A DNA stretch of 64,000 nucleotides from Bugula neritina (GCA_964035545.1 OZ037766.1:30241274-30305273); one strand, 5' to 3'; numbered from the stretch's first letter, positions 44,273-56,785 are shown. Notes: generated by a model not told the origin, from the sequence alone. Program-made: numbers and translations.

Positions 44273-47200
44273 ATTAGAAGAGGTCTACAATGATCCTAGC
44301 ATGAGTGTGCAAGCAGTCTTCAACAATCTACAAGAACTAAAGCCAGTAAAGGAAGGAGATGCACGAGAACTCGTCAAAATGGCCAACGCAAGTTTGTACA
44401 GCCAACTCGGTGAAGTGGGACTTTTGCAAACTGTTACGCTGCCACAAGTCGATACTCTTGTAAACCTATTACCTACAAGCATTAGACGGGACTGGGATAG
44501 ACACTTTCACATACTTACTCACGAGGAGAGAATCAAGCCATTCCCACACCTCATGAGGTTTCTAGAGCAGGAACGGCAGATAGCCCTCAGACGCATAGAA
44601 ACCGTAAACCCGCAGTCCTTTAGTATGCATAAACAGAAGGTGAAAGCGTTCCACACTGAAAGCAGTGGCCCCAAGTCTAGTAGTAACAGGTCTACTAATA
44701 ATAGCAAAATTATTGATAGTGAGCATCATTGTCTTGTTGAGTGCAGAAATTTCTTGGCGTTGTCTGTAGATGAAAGATACAAGTTAATAAAAACTAATTC
44801 TCTATGTGTTAGGTGCTTGGGTGCCCATGAGCCTAAGTGCTGTCCAAATTTCCAAACCCCTTGTTCAGTCTGTGATAAAACAACTCACCATGTATTATTG
44901 TGCATCAAATCAGCTGAAACTAATACACATACCAATTGTAATACCAACAAGAATAAAGTAAAAGCTGATCAAATTAAGCACAAGAGTAATGAGAATTCTG
45001 AAGTGTCTGCTGTTAGCACCACGGTCCGTGTGTCTCCCAATCATGGAGCGCACAATCATCCAGGAAATGCTACAGTATTTGCCATTCAGCAGGCCCAAGT
45101 AGTAGGTACATCCCATACAGCCATTTTATTCTTTGACAGCGGATCCAATGCTTCATTTATATTGGAGAGAGCTGCTAAAGCGTGGGGTGCGCGACAGATA
45201 GATAAGGTGAATTTGGAAATGAACACACTTGGTGAACATGAAGTTAGCGAAACTTCTACTATTTATGAAGTAAAGTTACAAACTCCAAAGAGAAGGACCT
45301 TTGGGATTTTAGCTTACAGCCTTCGGAAACTCACAGGGGCTATCAACAGGCCACTTGATGCAAACATCCTCGGATTTCTCTTCCCGAAAGTAGATATTCA
45401 CAAGCTATTGAAGAAGATGGGACCCATCGACCTGCTAATTGGTAACAATCTTCTTGGATTGCATCCAAAACACCAAGTTGATCAAGCAGGACCTCACCTC
45501 TATGTATATTCTGGACCCTTTGGACTGTGTGTGCAGGGATCACACCCGGTCCTTAGCAACTTTTCTACACTTCCATCTTTATCTTTCCACGTACAGGCTA
45601 CCATGATGCATAAGAAGTTAGAGGAAGTCGAATTTGCTCCAAGCATTCACAACGACACACTCAACAGTTGTGATTTGGACTTGTCTACAGTTTCTACGCC
45701 GGCCTGCAGTGTCAATAGTCCCGACGCATCTCCCAGTCAGTTTCCAAAGTCATTTTCAAGATCTCAGCATATTATAGATTGTGGTGAATCACATACTATT
45801 GCCACTGAATGTTGTATGATTGAGTCAGCCAATGACTCGGATCCGTCACAGAGCCCGGGAGACCCAGTCACTGAGTCTGCAGAACAAATCGGTTCTAGAC
45901 AGTTGAACAGATCTTTGGAAGTCAATGACTCTACGTCCATGTCTATAGAGATTAAAAGAAAGTATGAATTTACTAGCAGTACCTCTATCACACAATCCAT
46001 GCCTGTTCCGACCAATGAGAGGGCAGAATCTAAAGTGACTGCTAAAGGGGTAAACAAAGCTACAGCTAAATGTCGTATAGCACCCATAAAACAACAACTC
46101 AAGATTCCTCAACTAAAACTCAATGCGGTCGTATGGTCAAAGAGAGGCAGACAATTTATTAAGACTGAAATGCGCTATGAGTTTGAGAAAGTTTATCAGC
46201 TTATCGATTCTAAAACGGTGCTCAAGATGCTCCAAAAGAAGTCAACAAGTTTTCATGTTTACGACGGTGTATGCGTTGGAGAAATTCAGGGAGCAACCAA
46301 TGGGGATATGAGCTGCTGGCACTGGGTAAGTGACAAGGAAAACACAGCAGATTGGCTTACAAGAGGGAAACCTGTCAATGACATTGGACCTGCGAGTGAA
46401 TGGTGGAGAGGCCCAAATTTTCTCTATCTGTCTGAGGATCAATGGGATATAAAATCGCCATCTGACTCGAATGAGCTTGTCTTTGGAAAGAAGAAAATAG
46501 TTTACACCGTCACTGCATCAACAGAAGTACAATCATTTATTAAATATGAAAGTTTCAGCAGCCTCAAAAGTCTAACATGGACAATAGCTGGAGTTCGCAA
46601 CATCTTCAAATACAAAAGTTTGAAGGGAATCCAACCTGATCTCGTCACCGTGACAGACCCACGGCAGACTAAACTCTACTTACTGAAGCAGGTACAACGC
46701 ACTATAGATTCTGAGTTGAACAAGATTAAAGGGAAATATACAAGACTTCACCCCAATAAGACAGAGAGTGGAGTATGGACAGTAGGCAGTAGACTCCTAA
46801 GGCATAACCCCATGACAGCGATTAAAACGCACATGCAATCAACCCTTCCCACCACTCACTACTTTACCTACTTGGCAATGCGGCAGGCACATACAGACAG
46901 CTATCACCGGGGCCGAGATGCAACACTCGCAAGATTCCGAGAAGAGTTTTGGACTATGCAGGGATCTAAGGTTGCTAGGGGCATAGTAACATCATGCCAA
47001 ACGTGTCGACTCAAACAACCTCGCTTTACTGATCAACTGATGGGAAGTCTACCTACAGAACGACTAACGACCGGACCGCCGTTCAACAATGTAATGATAG
47101 ATCTTTTTGGTCCGTATATTGTGAGAGGAGAAAAACAGACTAGAACTTCGAGCAAAGCTTATGGAGTAATATTCACAGACATCAGTTCACGAGCAGCACA

Positions 47201-48026
47201 CATCGAAGAAGTTTTCGGATATGACAGTGATTCTTTCCTGTTGGCATTAACTCGATTCGTCAACATTCGTGGCTGGCCATCCAAGATTTATTCTGATCCT
47301 GGAACACAGTTAGCTGGAGCAGAAAAAGAACTCAAAGATATGTGGAGACGCATGGACAAAGGTTCTATCAAGAAAACCAGTGCAGAAAATGGGTTGCAAT
47401 GGGAATTTGGACCTGGTGACAGCCCCTGGTATCAGGGCGCTGCTGAATCACTCATAAAGGCTGTCAAGAGATGTTTCACATTTTCAATGAGCAACCGCCG
47501 GCTTTGGCCTACAGAATTTCTCACAATCTGCACTGAAGCTGCAAACACACTAAATGAAAGGCCATTGGGATTACTGCCAGATTCAGACTCCGAGATCAAC
47601 ATATTAACACCTAACTGTCAACTTATTGGACGACCCTTCATCAAGAATCCTGGCAATTGGAATACAGACTACTCCTTAAAGGGGCGACTGGCTCTGGTAA
47701 ATACAGTCTCAGATGACTTCTGGCGGAAGTGGACCGAGTTGTATGCGCCCACACTGATTCATCACCAAAAGTGGCATACCCCAAGACGGAACTTTCAGGT
47801 GGGAGATGTTGTAGTTGTTATGGATCCAAATCAGCTGCGTAATCAGTATAAACTAGCTCGAGTACATCAAGTATATCCGAGCAAGGATGGCGTAGTAAGG
47901 AAAGTAGCCCTTTCCTACAAAAACTATAAGGTAGCAGAAAAACTGAGGGACTATGTTGGCTGTAAGGACACTATCATAACCCGCAGCGTGCATAGGTTGG
48001 CTTTATTAACTGAAGTGAACCCATAA
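44217..48026 (+). CDS. BEL/Pao polyprotein with protease and integrase but no reverse transcriptase
   Basis: A 1269-codon frame. Residues ~1-160 are the rest of the gag core. Cys/His knuckles at ~180-225 include CVRCLGAHEPKCC. The aspartic protease active site is DSGS at residues 307-310. About 450-640 is a Ser/Thr-rich, low-conservation stretch where the reverse transcriptase should be; no catalytic YxDD-type motif exists. At ~645-720 lies only the end of an RNase H/tether region (LIDSKTVLKML, then WVSDKENTADWLTRG). The integrase zinc module is at ~900-945; the core aspartates are 962 and 1027 and the glutamate is 1077, with a C-terminal domain after 1180. A frame this long surviving without reverse transcriptase is unusual: an in-frame deletion derivative, a non-autonomous element or a co-opted gene are all possible. 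Confidence 0.8.
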   Translation: MVQPIFATQPQAYERMMCRLEEVYNDPSMSVQAVFNNLQELKPVKEGDARELVKMANASLYSQLGEVGLLQTVTLPQVDTLVNLLPTSIRRDWDRHFHILTHEERIKPFPHLMRFLEQERQIALRRIETVNPQSFSMHKQKVKAFHTESSGPKSSSNRSTNNSKIIDSEHHCLVECRNFLALSVDERYKLIKTNSLCVRCLGAHEPKCCPNFQTPCSVCDKTTHHVLLCIKSAETNTHTNCNTNKNKVKADQIKHKSNENSEVSAVSTTVRVSPNHGAHNHPGNATVFAIQQAQVVGTSHTAILFFDSGSNASFILERAAKAWGARQIDKVNLEMNTLGEHEVSETSTIYEVKLQTPKRRTFGILAYSLRKLTGAINRPLDANILGFLFPKVDIHKLLKKMGPIDLLIGNNLLGLHPKHQVDQAGPHLYVYSGPFGLCVQGSHPVLSNFSTLPSLSFHVQATMMHKKLEEVEFAPSIHNDTLNSCDLDLSTVSTPACSVNSPDASPSQFPKSFSRSQHIIDCGESHTIATECCMIESANDSDPSQSPGDPVTESAEQIGSRQLNRSLEVNDSTSMSIEIKRKYEFTSSTSITQSMPVPTNERAESKVTAKGVNKATAKCRIAPIKQQLKIPQLKLNAVVWSKRGRQFIKTEMRYEFEKVYQLIDSKTVLKMLQKKSTSFHVYDGVCVGEIQGATNGDMSCWHWVSDKENTADWLTRGKPVNDIGPASEWWRGPNFLYLSEDQWDIKSPSDSNELVFGKKKIVYTVTASTEVQSFIKYESFSSLKSLTWTIAGVRNIFKYKSLKGIQPDLVTVTDPRQTKLYLLKQVQRTIDSELNKIKGKYTRLHPNKTESGVWTVGSRLLRHNPMTAIKTHMQSTLPTTHYFTYLAMRQAHTDSYHRGRDATLARFREEFWTMQGSKVARGIVTSCQTCRLKQPRFTDQLMGSLPTERLTTGPPFNNVMIDLFGPYIVRGEKQTRTSSKAYGVIFTDISSRAAHIEEVFGYDSDSFLLALTRFVNIRGWPSKIYSDPGTQLAGAEKELKDMWRRMDKGSIKKTSAENGLQWEFGPGDSPWYQGAAESLIKAVKRCFTFSMSNRRLWPTEFLTICTEAANTLNERPLGLLPDSDSEINILTPNCQLIGRPFIKNPGNWNTDYSLKGRLALVNTVSDDFWRKWTELYAPTLIHHQKWHTPRRNFQVGDVVVVMDPNQLRNQYKLARVHQVYPSKDGVVRKVALSYKNYKVAEKLRDYVGCKDTIITRSVHRLALLTEVNP

Positions 48027-48236
48027 ATGACTGATCTACCTTCTTGGCCGCGTGTACGCTCGTGTCGCTGGAGGGGTTTGCATTCAACCGTTTTTCGGGG
48101 GACGGGCTGGTGCGCGGAGGGGTCAGCGGATTGGTGCAAGAATTTCATGGTCTGTGACTGATCCTATTTTGTTTTGTTTGTTATGTTTGTTTTGATTTAC
48201 ATAATTTATCAATATTTGTCAGAATAGTATCTGCCA

Positions 48237-48387
<151 letters not shown>

Positions 48388-48517
48388 TCAAGTGACTCTA
48401 GGGGTCACCTAGGAGTCACGAGCATTGCAAAATGCTAGCAGCTTGAGTTTGTGACCATGGTGAGATTGCTCAATCATTTAATGTCATTGCTGAGCATTAA
48501 ATGAGAGCGTAATATCT

Positions 48518-48565
<48 letters not shown>

Positions 48566-48639
48566 GTATACGAGAAACATTGTTATTTATTACTTTATTA
48601 GGTAAAGTAATTACATATATATATATATATATATATATG

Positions 48640-49104
48640 CATGAGAAGAGGGGCATACAACCTACTAAGCATTCGCAATTACGTGTGCAACTGCAGAATT
48701 AATGCAACTTTCTGATGTCATCATAAAGTTATTCCACATTTCAGTGTAAAACAGCATATTATGTTTTGTGGTCCTAATTAAATTTAGACAGAAATAACAA
48801 AAAGCAATAGTTGTTAGCTTTTCTAAAATGAAATGTTTTTTAACTTGCCCAATAAAATAAAACTTCATCTGCTAAAGTGTTTTTAGCAGTCACTCTATTG
48901 AAATATCATGAAATAATGTTTCAATAAAAAATAACTGATAAAAAAGGACTTACTTCAAAGTACCCTGAAAAGGATGGTATATAATCCAAAACTATAAATT
49001 GCAGCCATTAAAATAACACTGATGTACGTACTCCATACCCTAATAGAGATGCACATAAAAGGCTGAGACATTATAATGTACAAGCATACTATATATAAAT
49101 TCAT
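48640..49104. other. Non-coding stretch
   Basis: No supported gene. Confidence 0.4.
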
Positions 49105-49315
49105 TCAATGTATTTAAAGTAATAAATAACAATTAATCTAACGATGTTATATTAAAACTACAGCTGTGAGTATGAAAATTTATGCTATGAGGCAATACAC
49201 CTAACAGTTATAGACCATTTTGTAATTTTACTATAGGTTATATAACTATATATAGCACTAATATATATCCTAATATATAGTACAACACCACTTGTGTAAA
49301 TATTATAAATGCACA
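49105..49315 (+). repeat. Diverged copy of the array-associated unit, without arrays
   Basis: AAGTAATAAATAACAATTAATCTAA, GCTATGAGGCAATACACCTAA and TACAACACCACTTGTG match 39032-39215. No pentanucleotide array borders this copy. Confidence 0.7.
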
Positions 49316-49319
49316 GATT

Positions 49320-49885
49320 AATTCTGTTACATTTTGCATTTGCTTTCTGTAAACGAACTTTATTTTTTATTTAACTTTATAAAGATTGATCATACGTGCA
49401 ACGCACACATGCTATTAGCATTTTTAAGCAATGAACAGCTTATATAGTAAACTGACAATTGTATTATCAAGCAGTTACTATAATAGTTATAATGTTAAAG
49501 TTTTCATATATTTGAAAAGTTATTAAATGTACAAGTTTACGTACTTTTCAAGTAACTGCATGTATATAAAAACTGCCTGATATGAAAAGAGTTTTAAAAT
49601 AAATAACTTTAGACTAATGATATATACTCAAAGTTAAAATGAAAAATATATCTAAATTTTAAATTGTCAATAACATTTAGCTACAAGGGCTATATTATGT
49701 ACTTATAATGCTTAAAGGTATGAAGTTTATTGTATAACCGTTAAACTCAAACCTAATCAATAACAGCAACTTTAATATTTATTTGCCAGAATGATAATTA
49801 TTTTTCTGCAGTCTCTAATTTCCTTAAAAGATATAAAAATATAGTTAATTATTAGGAGATTAGGTTTTTTAATCTGTGATTAACC
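49320..49885. other. Non-coding stretch
   Basis: No supported gene. Confidence 0.4.
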
Positions 49886-49889
49886 AAGG

Positions 49890-50150
49890 GTGTGGGATAT
49901 GCAGTTGACATTAAGTGATACATAATATTATCTACCTACATGATTCCATTTGTTATGAGAAATGTATTAGTTTAAGGTTTCTAATAGATATTACCGACAG
50001 AGTTATAACGGTTTATTAAGTAAATCCAATGAAATAGAACCAGTCTCTTATACTACGCACTTTTTAATTACATAAGCTTATCTTAAATGATTTTAACTGA
50101 AAACAACAGCTATGCGTTCTATAGGCAAAGTTCAAAATTTGTACTTCTAC
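49890..50150 (+). repeat. Dispersed repeat (partner 39900-40110)
   Basis: Shares TTATAACGGTTTATTAAGTA and following blocks with the flank of the 40 kb pseudogene. Confidence 0.6.
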
Positions 50151-50324
50151 AATTTACCCATACTGATATAAAGCCTGATTCTCTCATATGACATCAACAA
50201 GTGCATGCATGCATGGTTCAGCATAACCAACTATCTTAGAGCTGGGCTGTTTGAAAGTTCTCAACAATGACTCAATGTAACTTGTTTGATTTTGTATTTT
50301 TAGACAGCTAACTGTTAGTTCTCC

Positions 50325-50460
50325 CGAGCAAAGGCCTGGTGCCTCGACTAGATGCAGTGCTATTGTGCCATAGGCCTAAACACATTTTTTTGCTATTTTT
50401 TTTTACGTTCTTGTAAATTTTTTCATAAGTGTTGAGTAAATAAAAAAGAATTCACGTGAG
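50325..50460 (+). mobile_element. Non-LTR retrotransposon 3' UTR fragment
   Basis: GGTGCCTCGACTAGATGCAG and TGCTATTGTGCCATAGGCC match the 3' end of the element at 14085-14800. Confidence 0.7.
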
Positions 50461-50469
50461 TTATGCTTG

Positions 50470-52080
50470 TTGTAGTAGCAGCATACTTTATATACTATTA
50501 CCTTGCATTACCATATGTGCATGTTGCTGTAGCCATATATAGCTTTCCTTATATATCTGTTCCTCTACTGTTTCCCATATGCAATTTTGCACCATTCTGA
50601 AAACGTTTGCAGAGTATTGATGACTTATATTTCCAATTGCTCCAGGACTGAATGTATGTTTGTTTTTATATATTGAAAGCAGAAAAAAAGTTATTAAGAA
50701 AAAAACCGCCTTAAATTTGCAAAAAGTGGTGTGCCCAATTGCTATTGCAGTACCTGAAACTGTAGAAAATGTAAAAATACTAGCTCATGCACATGAAAAC
50801 TTCAGCTTTGATTCAACATAATATTTTTAATTTGTGTTAGTTTTAAAGCAATGATTTAAAGAAAAAATAGAGCATATATTATGAAGTTCAACTTATAGTC
50901 CAAATCTCCTTTAGATCTATTATCTTCAGTATGAAGACTTTAATGTTTTCCAAACTAAATAAAACAATTATAAGCAAGTTAGAGCTAGTTAGAACTCAGT
51001 GCATCACTGAGTTTTTATTACTTTGCATGAATGAATGAATTTGTGGGTTCGATTTCCATTAACTGCTTATGGTAGTAGCTTCATTAGATGAAACTGTTAC
51101 TAAACATCAAATGAAAAATTTACTTCAATAGTTGAAGCTTAGCAACGTAGTGTACATATCTACGCTGGATGAAAGCAGTGGTCTCTGGCTGCACTAGCTG
51201 AAAAGCTTGCATTTAACAAAGCTTTTCTAAATAAAGTGGGTAATGAAACGGGCTATACCTACCTTAGATCTTATAAGGTAGCATATTATATTATATGTAA
51301 TTAGTTGGCAATGCTATTACCAACCATTTGTCTTGCATTTAATGAAGCATGTGTAAAGTAAAAATTTACCTATCAGCAAACAATGTTTTGTCTGAGAATA
51401 AAATGTGGTTTAAAACATATCCATGGATATGTTTTAAACCACATTTTGCATACGTATGCATATGTTATTATAAATTGTGGGCAGCATGCTAGTTATATAT
51501 ACTTATATGTGAATGAGCTCAAGTAAATAATACCAATACTAGGAGTTATGTCCTCAACCCTATATCATAAGTATTGGATTTCATAACTACTTTTTAACAT
51601 TGATGAAACGGCAGAATGAGTCTAACCTGCATCTTAAGTCTTTGTAATTTAATAGATGCACGTAGTGTTGTATATAACATTAGGAAAACCATCACTTATA
51701 ACAGAAGATATTGGGAAAACTATTTATATAAACCAAATGCAAACACATGAATATTCTAAGTTTTTTTTAAACACTTTAGATTATCTTTGAAAATTACTTT
51801 TAGGCTAAATCAACATAGCTCAATTTGGCAACTTTTTGTTATAATGTGTTTACAGTAGAAAATTTGAATATATGATATTCATATCTACATCCCAAGCATC
51901 AAAAAGATGCTAGCGCTGATTGCATCAAGAATGAAGAACCCACACATTTTGTCATGAAGTCTTCTAAAATTTAAAGTCACTAGCTATTGATTAGCATAAT
52001 TATATAGATAGCATATATATATAAACAGAAATTTCAGCAATAAAGAGTAATCAGAATGCCCTAATACTGACAACCAACAA
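50470..52080. other. Non-coding AT-rich stretch
   Basis: No gene. It contains the perfect palindrome at 51400-51447. Confidence 0.4.
51400..51447. repeat. Perfect 48-bp palindrome
   Basis: 24-base arms about CCATGG (centre 51423/51424), starting AAAATGTGGTTTAAAACATA. No mismatches and no loop. Confidence 0.9.
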
Positions 52081-52830
52081 CATGTGTTTTAATTGACCCC
52101 CCCCCCCCACACAGAGCTGTACTTTGGTAAAATAGATGGAAGTTGTCTGTCCAAAACCAAGCTATTTTGTGCATATATATTAAAGTTGTCTTTCAGTGTG
52201 TTTGAATGCCATATTTAAAATTGTTTCAGATATATGTTGCATAATTAATGGTTGGTTCAAAGTGCCAACAAATCAATTTAAGGGTTATATAGTCAAGTTG
52301 TTAAGTTATTTTGATAATGATACAGAAAAGTAGTTAATTCATGTGATGTTATGTGATTTAGTGATGGTTTAATTTGACCCAAGGAAAGTGAAACTACATG
52401 TAAGTCTGCAAAAAAAATTGTTGCCAATAAAATAATTGAATGACAATAAATAACACCTAATATAGCCGCATTAATTTCCTGTAATATGTATGGCCATTAA
52501 TCTACAGTTATAACTGCCAAAATTACTGTGCATCATTTTCAGCAAACAGCAATGTTTAAAATAGCTCAAACATAAATATATTCAAGTTTTGAACTTTGAT
52601 TTTTATAATAATTAAAGAGTAGCAGAAGTTTAAGCTAAGAAAATTGATTCAATTCATGGCCTTAATTAGTAAGTCTTTATTACAACACTATTATAGAATG
52701 TTGCAGCCTAAACATCTGATTAGCTAATCTTTTGACTTGTAAGGTTTTTTGGGAATATGCCTCAAACTTGGAGTTAGAAGTTGATTAGACATGGTTCAGG
52801 TTATTCTCAAATTTAGATTTCTTTGCTATT
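52081..52830. other. Non-coding stretch
   Basis: A C10 run lies at about 52099-52108. No gene was seen. Confidence 0.4.
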
Positions 52831-52832
52831 AT

Positions 52833-52933
<101 letters not shown>

Positions 52934-52957
52934 GAAGTAAAATGAGATTTGATTAAT

Positions 52958-53028
52958 ATAATGGCATTTATTACTAGTAGTTTCGTACACAAGAACGATG
53001 TGCACTCGTCAGATAAATTAGCCACTAT
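52958..53028 (-). ncRNA. Hammerhead ribozyme (type I), left arm
   Basis: On the minus strand: stem I 5' side at 53028-53013 with a two-base UA bulge; core CTGACGA at 53012-53006; stem II GTGCAC/GTGTAC at 53005-53000 and 52990-52985 with a nine-base loop; GAAA at 52984-52981; minimal stem III C-U/A-G around a three-base loop; cleavage triplet GUA ending at 52972. The stem I 3' side AUAAAU + GCCAUUAU pairs throughout with AUAGUGGC + AUUUAU. All invariant core bases are present. Confidence 0.85.
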
Positions 53029-53478
53029 GATTGCTTACAACTATAAATAATGTAATATGTAAATATACACAGATTAAAGCTAGAAGATCAAAATATAACA
53101 AAAAGGTAGCATTGGAATTAACTGGCTATGTTACAGCATTCTTGAGTAGAAATTTACTACTATGTCTGCATATGGATAAAAAGTCATAGCGCTTATTGAG
53201 GGAAGACAACTGTGGCTTATAAAGAATGAAAAACAACAACACTAAAAACTGTCAGCTATGCTCATGGGAAAAATTTTTCATTCTTTATAAGCCACAGTTG
53301 TCTTCCCTCAATAAGCGCTATGACTTTTTATCCATATGCAGACATAGTAGTAAATTTCTACTCAAGAATGCTGTAACATAGCCAATTAATTCCAATGCTA
53401 CCTTTTTGTTATATTTTGATCTTCTAGCTTTAATCTGTGTATATTTACATATTACATTATTTATAGTTGTAAGCAATC

Positions 53479-53549
53479 ATAGTGGCTAATTTATCTGACG
53501 AGTGCACATCGTTCTTGTGTACGAAACTACTAGTAATAAATGTCATTAT
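53479..53549 (+). ncRNA. Hammerhead ribozyme (type I), right arm
   Basis: Stem I 5' side 53479-53494 with a UA bulge at 53487-53488; core CTGACGA 53495-53501; stem II 53502-53507 with 53517-53522; GAAA 53523-53526; short stem III CTACTAG 53527-53533; predicted cleavage after 53535 (GUA). Stem I 3' side is 53536-53549. One base differs from the left copy in stem I (GUC versus GCC), and it keeps pairing as G-U instead of G-C. Confidence 0.85.
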
Positions 53550-53640
53550 ATTAATCAAATCTCATTTTACTTCTTCTAATGTTTATGCTCTAGATTTATT
53601 TCTATAGAGCACTCTAGTAACGTTTTATAAACACTCATTT

Positions 53641-53674
<34 letters not shown>

Positions 53675-53679
53675 CACTT

Positions 53680-56500
53680 GTAGTCTACTATACAAATTTG
53701 AAATGTAATCATCTCTCAAACAACCTAAAAGAATCTAAAGTACAAACCTCTTTTTATAGATTTTTGGTTTAAAGTTGTAAATATTACACTTTGAAGCTAA
53801 CTAAAAAGTCTAGTTTTGGGTTTACTCAGTAGTTCTTAGGTGCTTGCAAGAGAAGGGGGACAAAAGTCTAATACAAAGTCAATGTTATTGAACTAGCTTG
53901 CTGTTCAATGATTTTACTACAGTTTGCTATCTAGAACTACAATTACTTGTACTATACTATAACTATATTGCTCAGGGAAACTCAAGGCTTTTTCTTCCTT
54001 AAATATCTTTTATACAATCAAAGAGCAAGAATTCACCAAAGTAGAAACAATAAATCAGACTTTCATGTGACACATCATTAAACACTCTTCAAAGGCATTA
54101 AATTTGGCAATATACTTAGGTTAACGTCCTGAGTTAAAATCTATTTGGACTAACACTGCTTTGACTTAAAAAAAATTTTCTAACTAATATAATTTCCGAA
54201 CCATCAAATTATCAATTACCTGTCACCAGCTGTCAAAATAAAATAATTAGCTTAACAATTATATTATATCAATTACTTGGTTTAAAAAATCATTGTTTTT
54301 CTACATATAAGTAACTCCTGAGCCTTGAAAATCTGAATGTGAAAACTATTAGTTATATAACAAGTTAGCATAGTCTATCCATTAACCTTGTTAATAATTA
54401 TGAATTAATTAAAGTAATTACCTGTGCTATAAGGTGAGACTTCAGGAACTCTTTGAAAAGGTGTTGAATGGTTGCCATGACGATGCCTGTATCCTGTGAC
54501 AGTGAGTTACTTGACTTCCTTTGTAATAAGAGAGCCCTGTTTTTTAAAACATACCTAAATGTCTGCTATTTGAAAAAAATTGTTCAGATATTTGTATAGC
54601 TAATATGCTTTCTAGCTTCATTCACCCCCATGCTTTGCATTATGGGAATGAATTTAACTAAACCACCAACATAAGTTAATGCAAGCTCAATCTATGCCGA
54701 AAGAATCAGTTGAAGCATTGGAAACCCAGTGAGTTTCAATTGAATGAAGCCACAAGCACAGGTTAAGGCAACCATAAATTCATTTATACAGCATTTATGC
54801 ATCCATTTAAAGCATGAGAACATATAGTGAATGCTGATATATGATTTTACAGGTTTCAGTCACCAGGATTTGTGGTGGTTAAAATGTTGATAACATAAAT
54901 ACATATAGCATATGATGGTAATATTTTCTATGGCAAAATAGTTATATGCAACATCTTGAAAACTCATAGTAATTGAAAATCATGCATATAGTACAGCTAG
55001 AATTCCCTATAGCGTAATAAATTATGTAACATTTCAACTTGCTGTGTACAAATCTGTACTCTGTCGTCTGTTTATTAATATACTCTTCTCTGTCAGCATT
55101 TTAGTTACCAGAAATAAAGCAATTTATTTGTAGTCAATAGTGTTTTTGAGTGCATTTATAGCATATATAAAGTTTTAGCTTTTGATACCACTTACTCATT
55201 GCATCTATCAAATTGGAGTTTATAGTGAAACCTTAACTAAAAATGTAATTTACAAGTTTAAAAAACTTTCACATTTATATTAAGTTGCTTTTTTTGAATT
55301 GTTTAACAGTGTTTTATTCAATAAATTGGACTATTTTTCAGAAATTGCCTTTTTTAAATTATTTCTTTGTGTCAACTAAACATTCAAAAATAAAATAAAG
55401 TCTAGACATGTAATCCTGATAATGGTATTTTGAAAATTTTAGTTATGTAAAGCTTGCTTATATAACCTGGATTTTGCTTTAAATAAAAATAAACTTGTCT
55501 TGACTTTATTGGTAGGATAATAAGAAAACTATAACTCAAATGTGTCGCAAAAAATACCATAAACTTGAATATTTGCTACATATAACAGTTTTTGCAAAAA
55601 GTATAATTATACTGCCAAAATTTTATTCCAAAAACTATTCACTTCAAACATAATTTAGTTTTTAGACCTATAGAGAGAGTTATAGGTGGAAAAGTCACAA
55701 TTTTATATAATCTATATCCACAGAGGAAAAATATAATGTAATATATATGATAATATATATCTTCAAAGTTTTATAGAAGCGTCTATTTTAATATGCACTG
55801 CTAGAATTACTTGATTTATTTTGCTTTCCTCAACAATGATACATGGCTAATATCATTATATAAGCAGTGTTTAAAGCCTATATGCTAGCATATGCTCATG
55901 CCTGCTTATTTTATCAAGAATATAACCGCAACAACATTCTCATTAAAAAAATTGGCAGTTTGGTGAATGATCAGCAAAAGCAGTATAGATAAAAACCCCT
56001 AGAGCTACATAATGCAAGCTGCTGCACCAACATCATAGAGCGGCAAAATCGATGGCAAAAAAGCATAGAAGTGATGAAGAGCTGTATATGTATATGCTGT
56101 GTCCTTCAACTGCAGGCTTTAAAGATAACAAAAAAGCAATCAAGTTTACCACAATACATTCAAATTAAGAGTCGTGGTTAAACTAAACATGAACTTTATT
56201 ATAATAATTTTTATTAATATGTTTTAGAGACTTATTGTCACGACCTTATTATAGTCCTGAAACTGAAAAATCCATAGATAGGTGACACTTGCATGCCAAT
56301 TAGATTGTTTTCGTCACTTTAGCCTGAAATAAACATCCAGTTAGAGATAGCATCTAATTAGCATTTGATAAATGAGATGATCAGCATAATACAGCACAAA
56401 ATTTAGTATAAAAGCCATTCAAAACATGTAGAATAGTCAAAGAAAACTATAATTTGCGAAAAAAGACACGCTCATCAGGTATTCATATATAATTCATTTT
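53680..56500. other. Non-coding AT-rich stretch
   Basis: No gene. 54620-54740 has CATTATG.GAATGAA words reminiscent of the MITE at 32821-32983. Confidence 0.4.
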
Positions 56501-56507
56501 TTCTCTC

Positions 56508-56514
56508 TATAAAA
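56508..56514 (+). promoter_or_regulatory. TATA box of the 56786-57893 gene
   Basis: TATAAAA about 280 bases upstream of the ATG. A non-coding first exon (roughly 56540-56579) ending before GTAATA is likely. The acceptor TATATAG just before AAAACTGCAAAAATG corresponds to the one in the 60 kb gene. Confidence 0.55.
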
Positions 56515-56785
56515 GTTTTCATTTTCTTGCTTTAATTTGGAAGTGCTTTTACTTTTATTTAAGTTGAATTGAGCAGGGTAATAATAAAACTTGGTGTTAA
56601 TTATGTCAGTGAATAGTTAGCAAAGTTTCTTAAAATAGGATTTTGACAAGAGAAAGTTTTTTAACTTGGCTTATGTGTATCTAAATTGAACGACACCAAA
56701 ATGTTGCAAGCAGTTTGTGTACGTGTGTGTCTGTTGTTTATATGTGTAGTTCTTTAAACTATCTTGTATATAGAAAACTGCAAAA

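Larger units (their letters stand above)
43029..48026 (+). mobile_element. BEL/Pao-like LTR retrotransposon, internal region without reverse transcriptase
   Basis: Three consecutive frames carry a gag-like coiled N-terminus, gag core, a cysteine/histidine knuckle, an aspartic protease (DSGS), a trace of RNase H, an HHCC zinc-binding module, an integrase core and the C-terminal domain usual in BEL/Pao elements. The reverse transcriptase domain is absent. No LTR pair could be found: the right side runs into a long (TA)n at 48240 and the left starts after a (TA)n at 42684. Base composition is less AT-rich than the neighbours, as expected for an inserted element. Confidence 0.8.
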
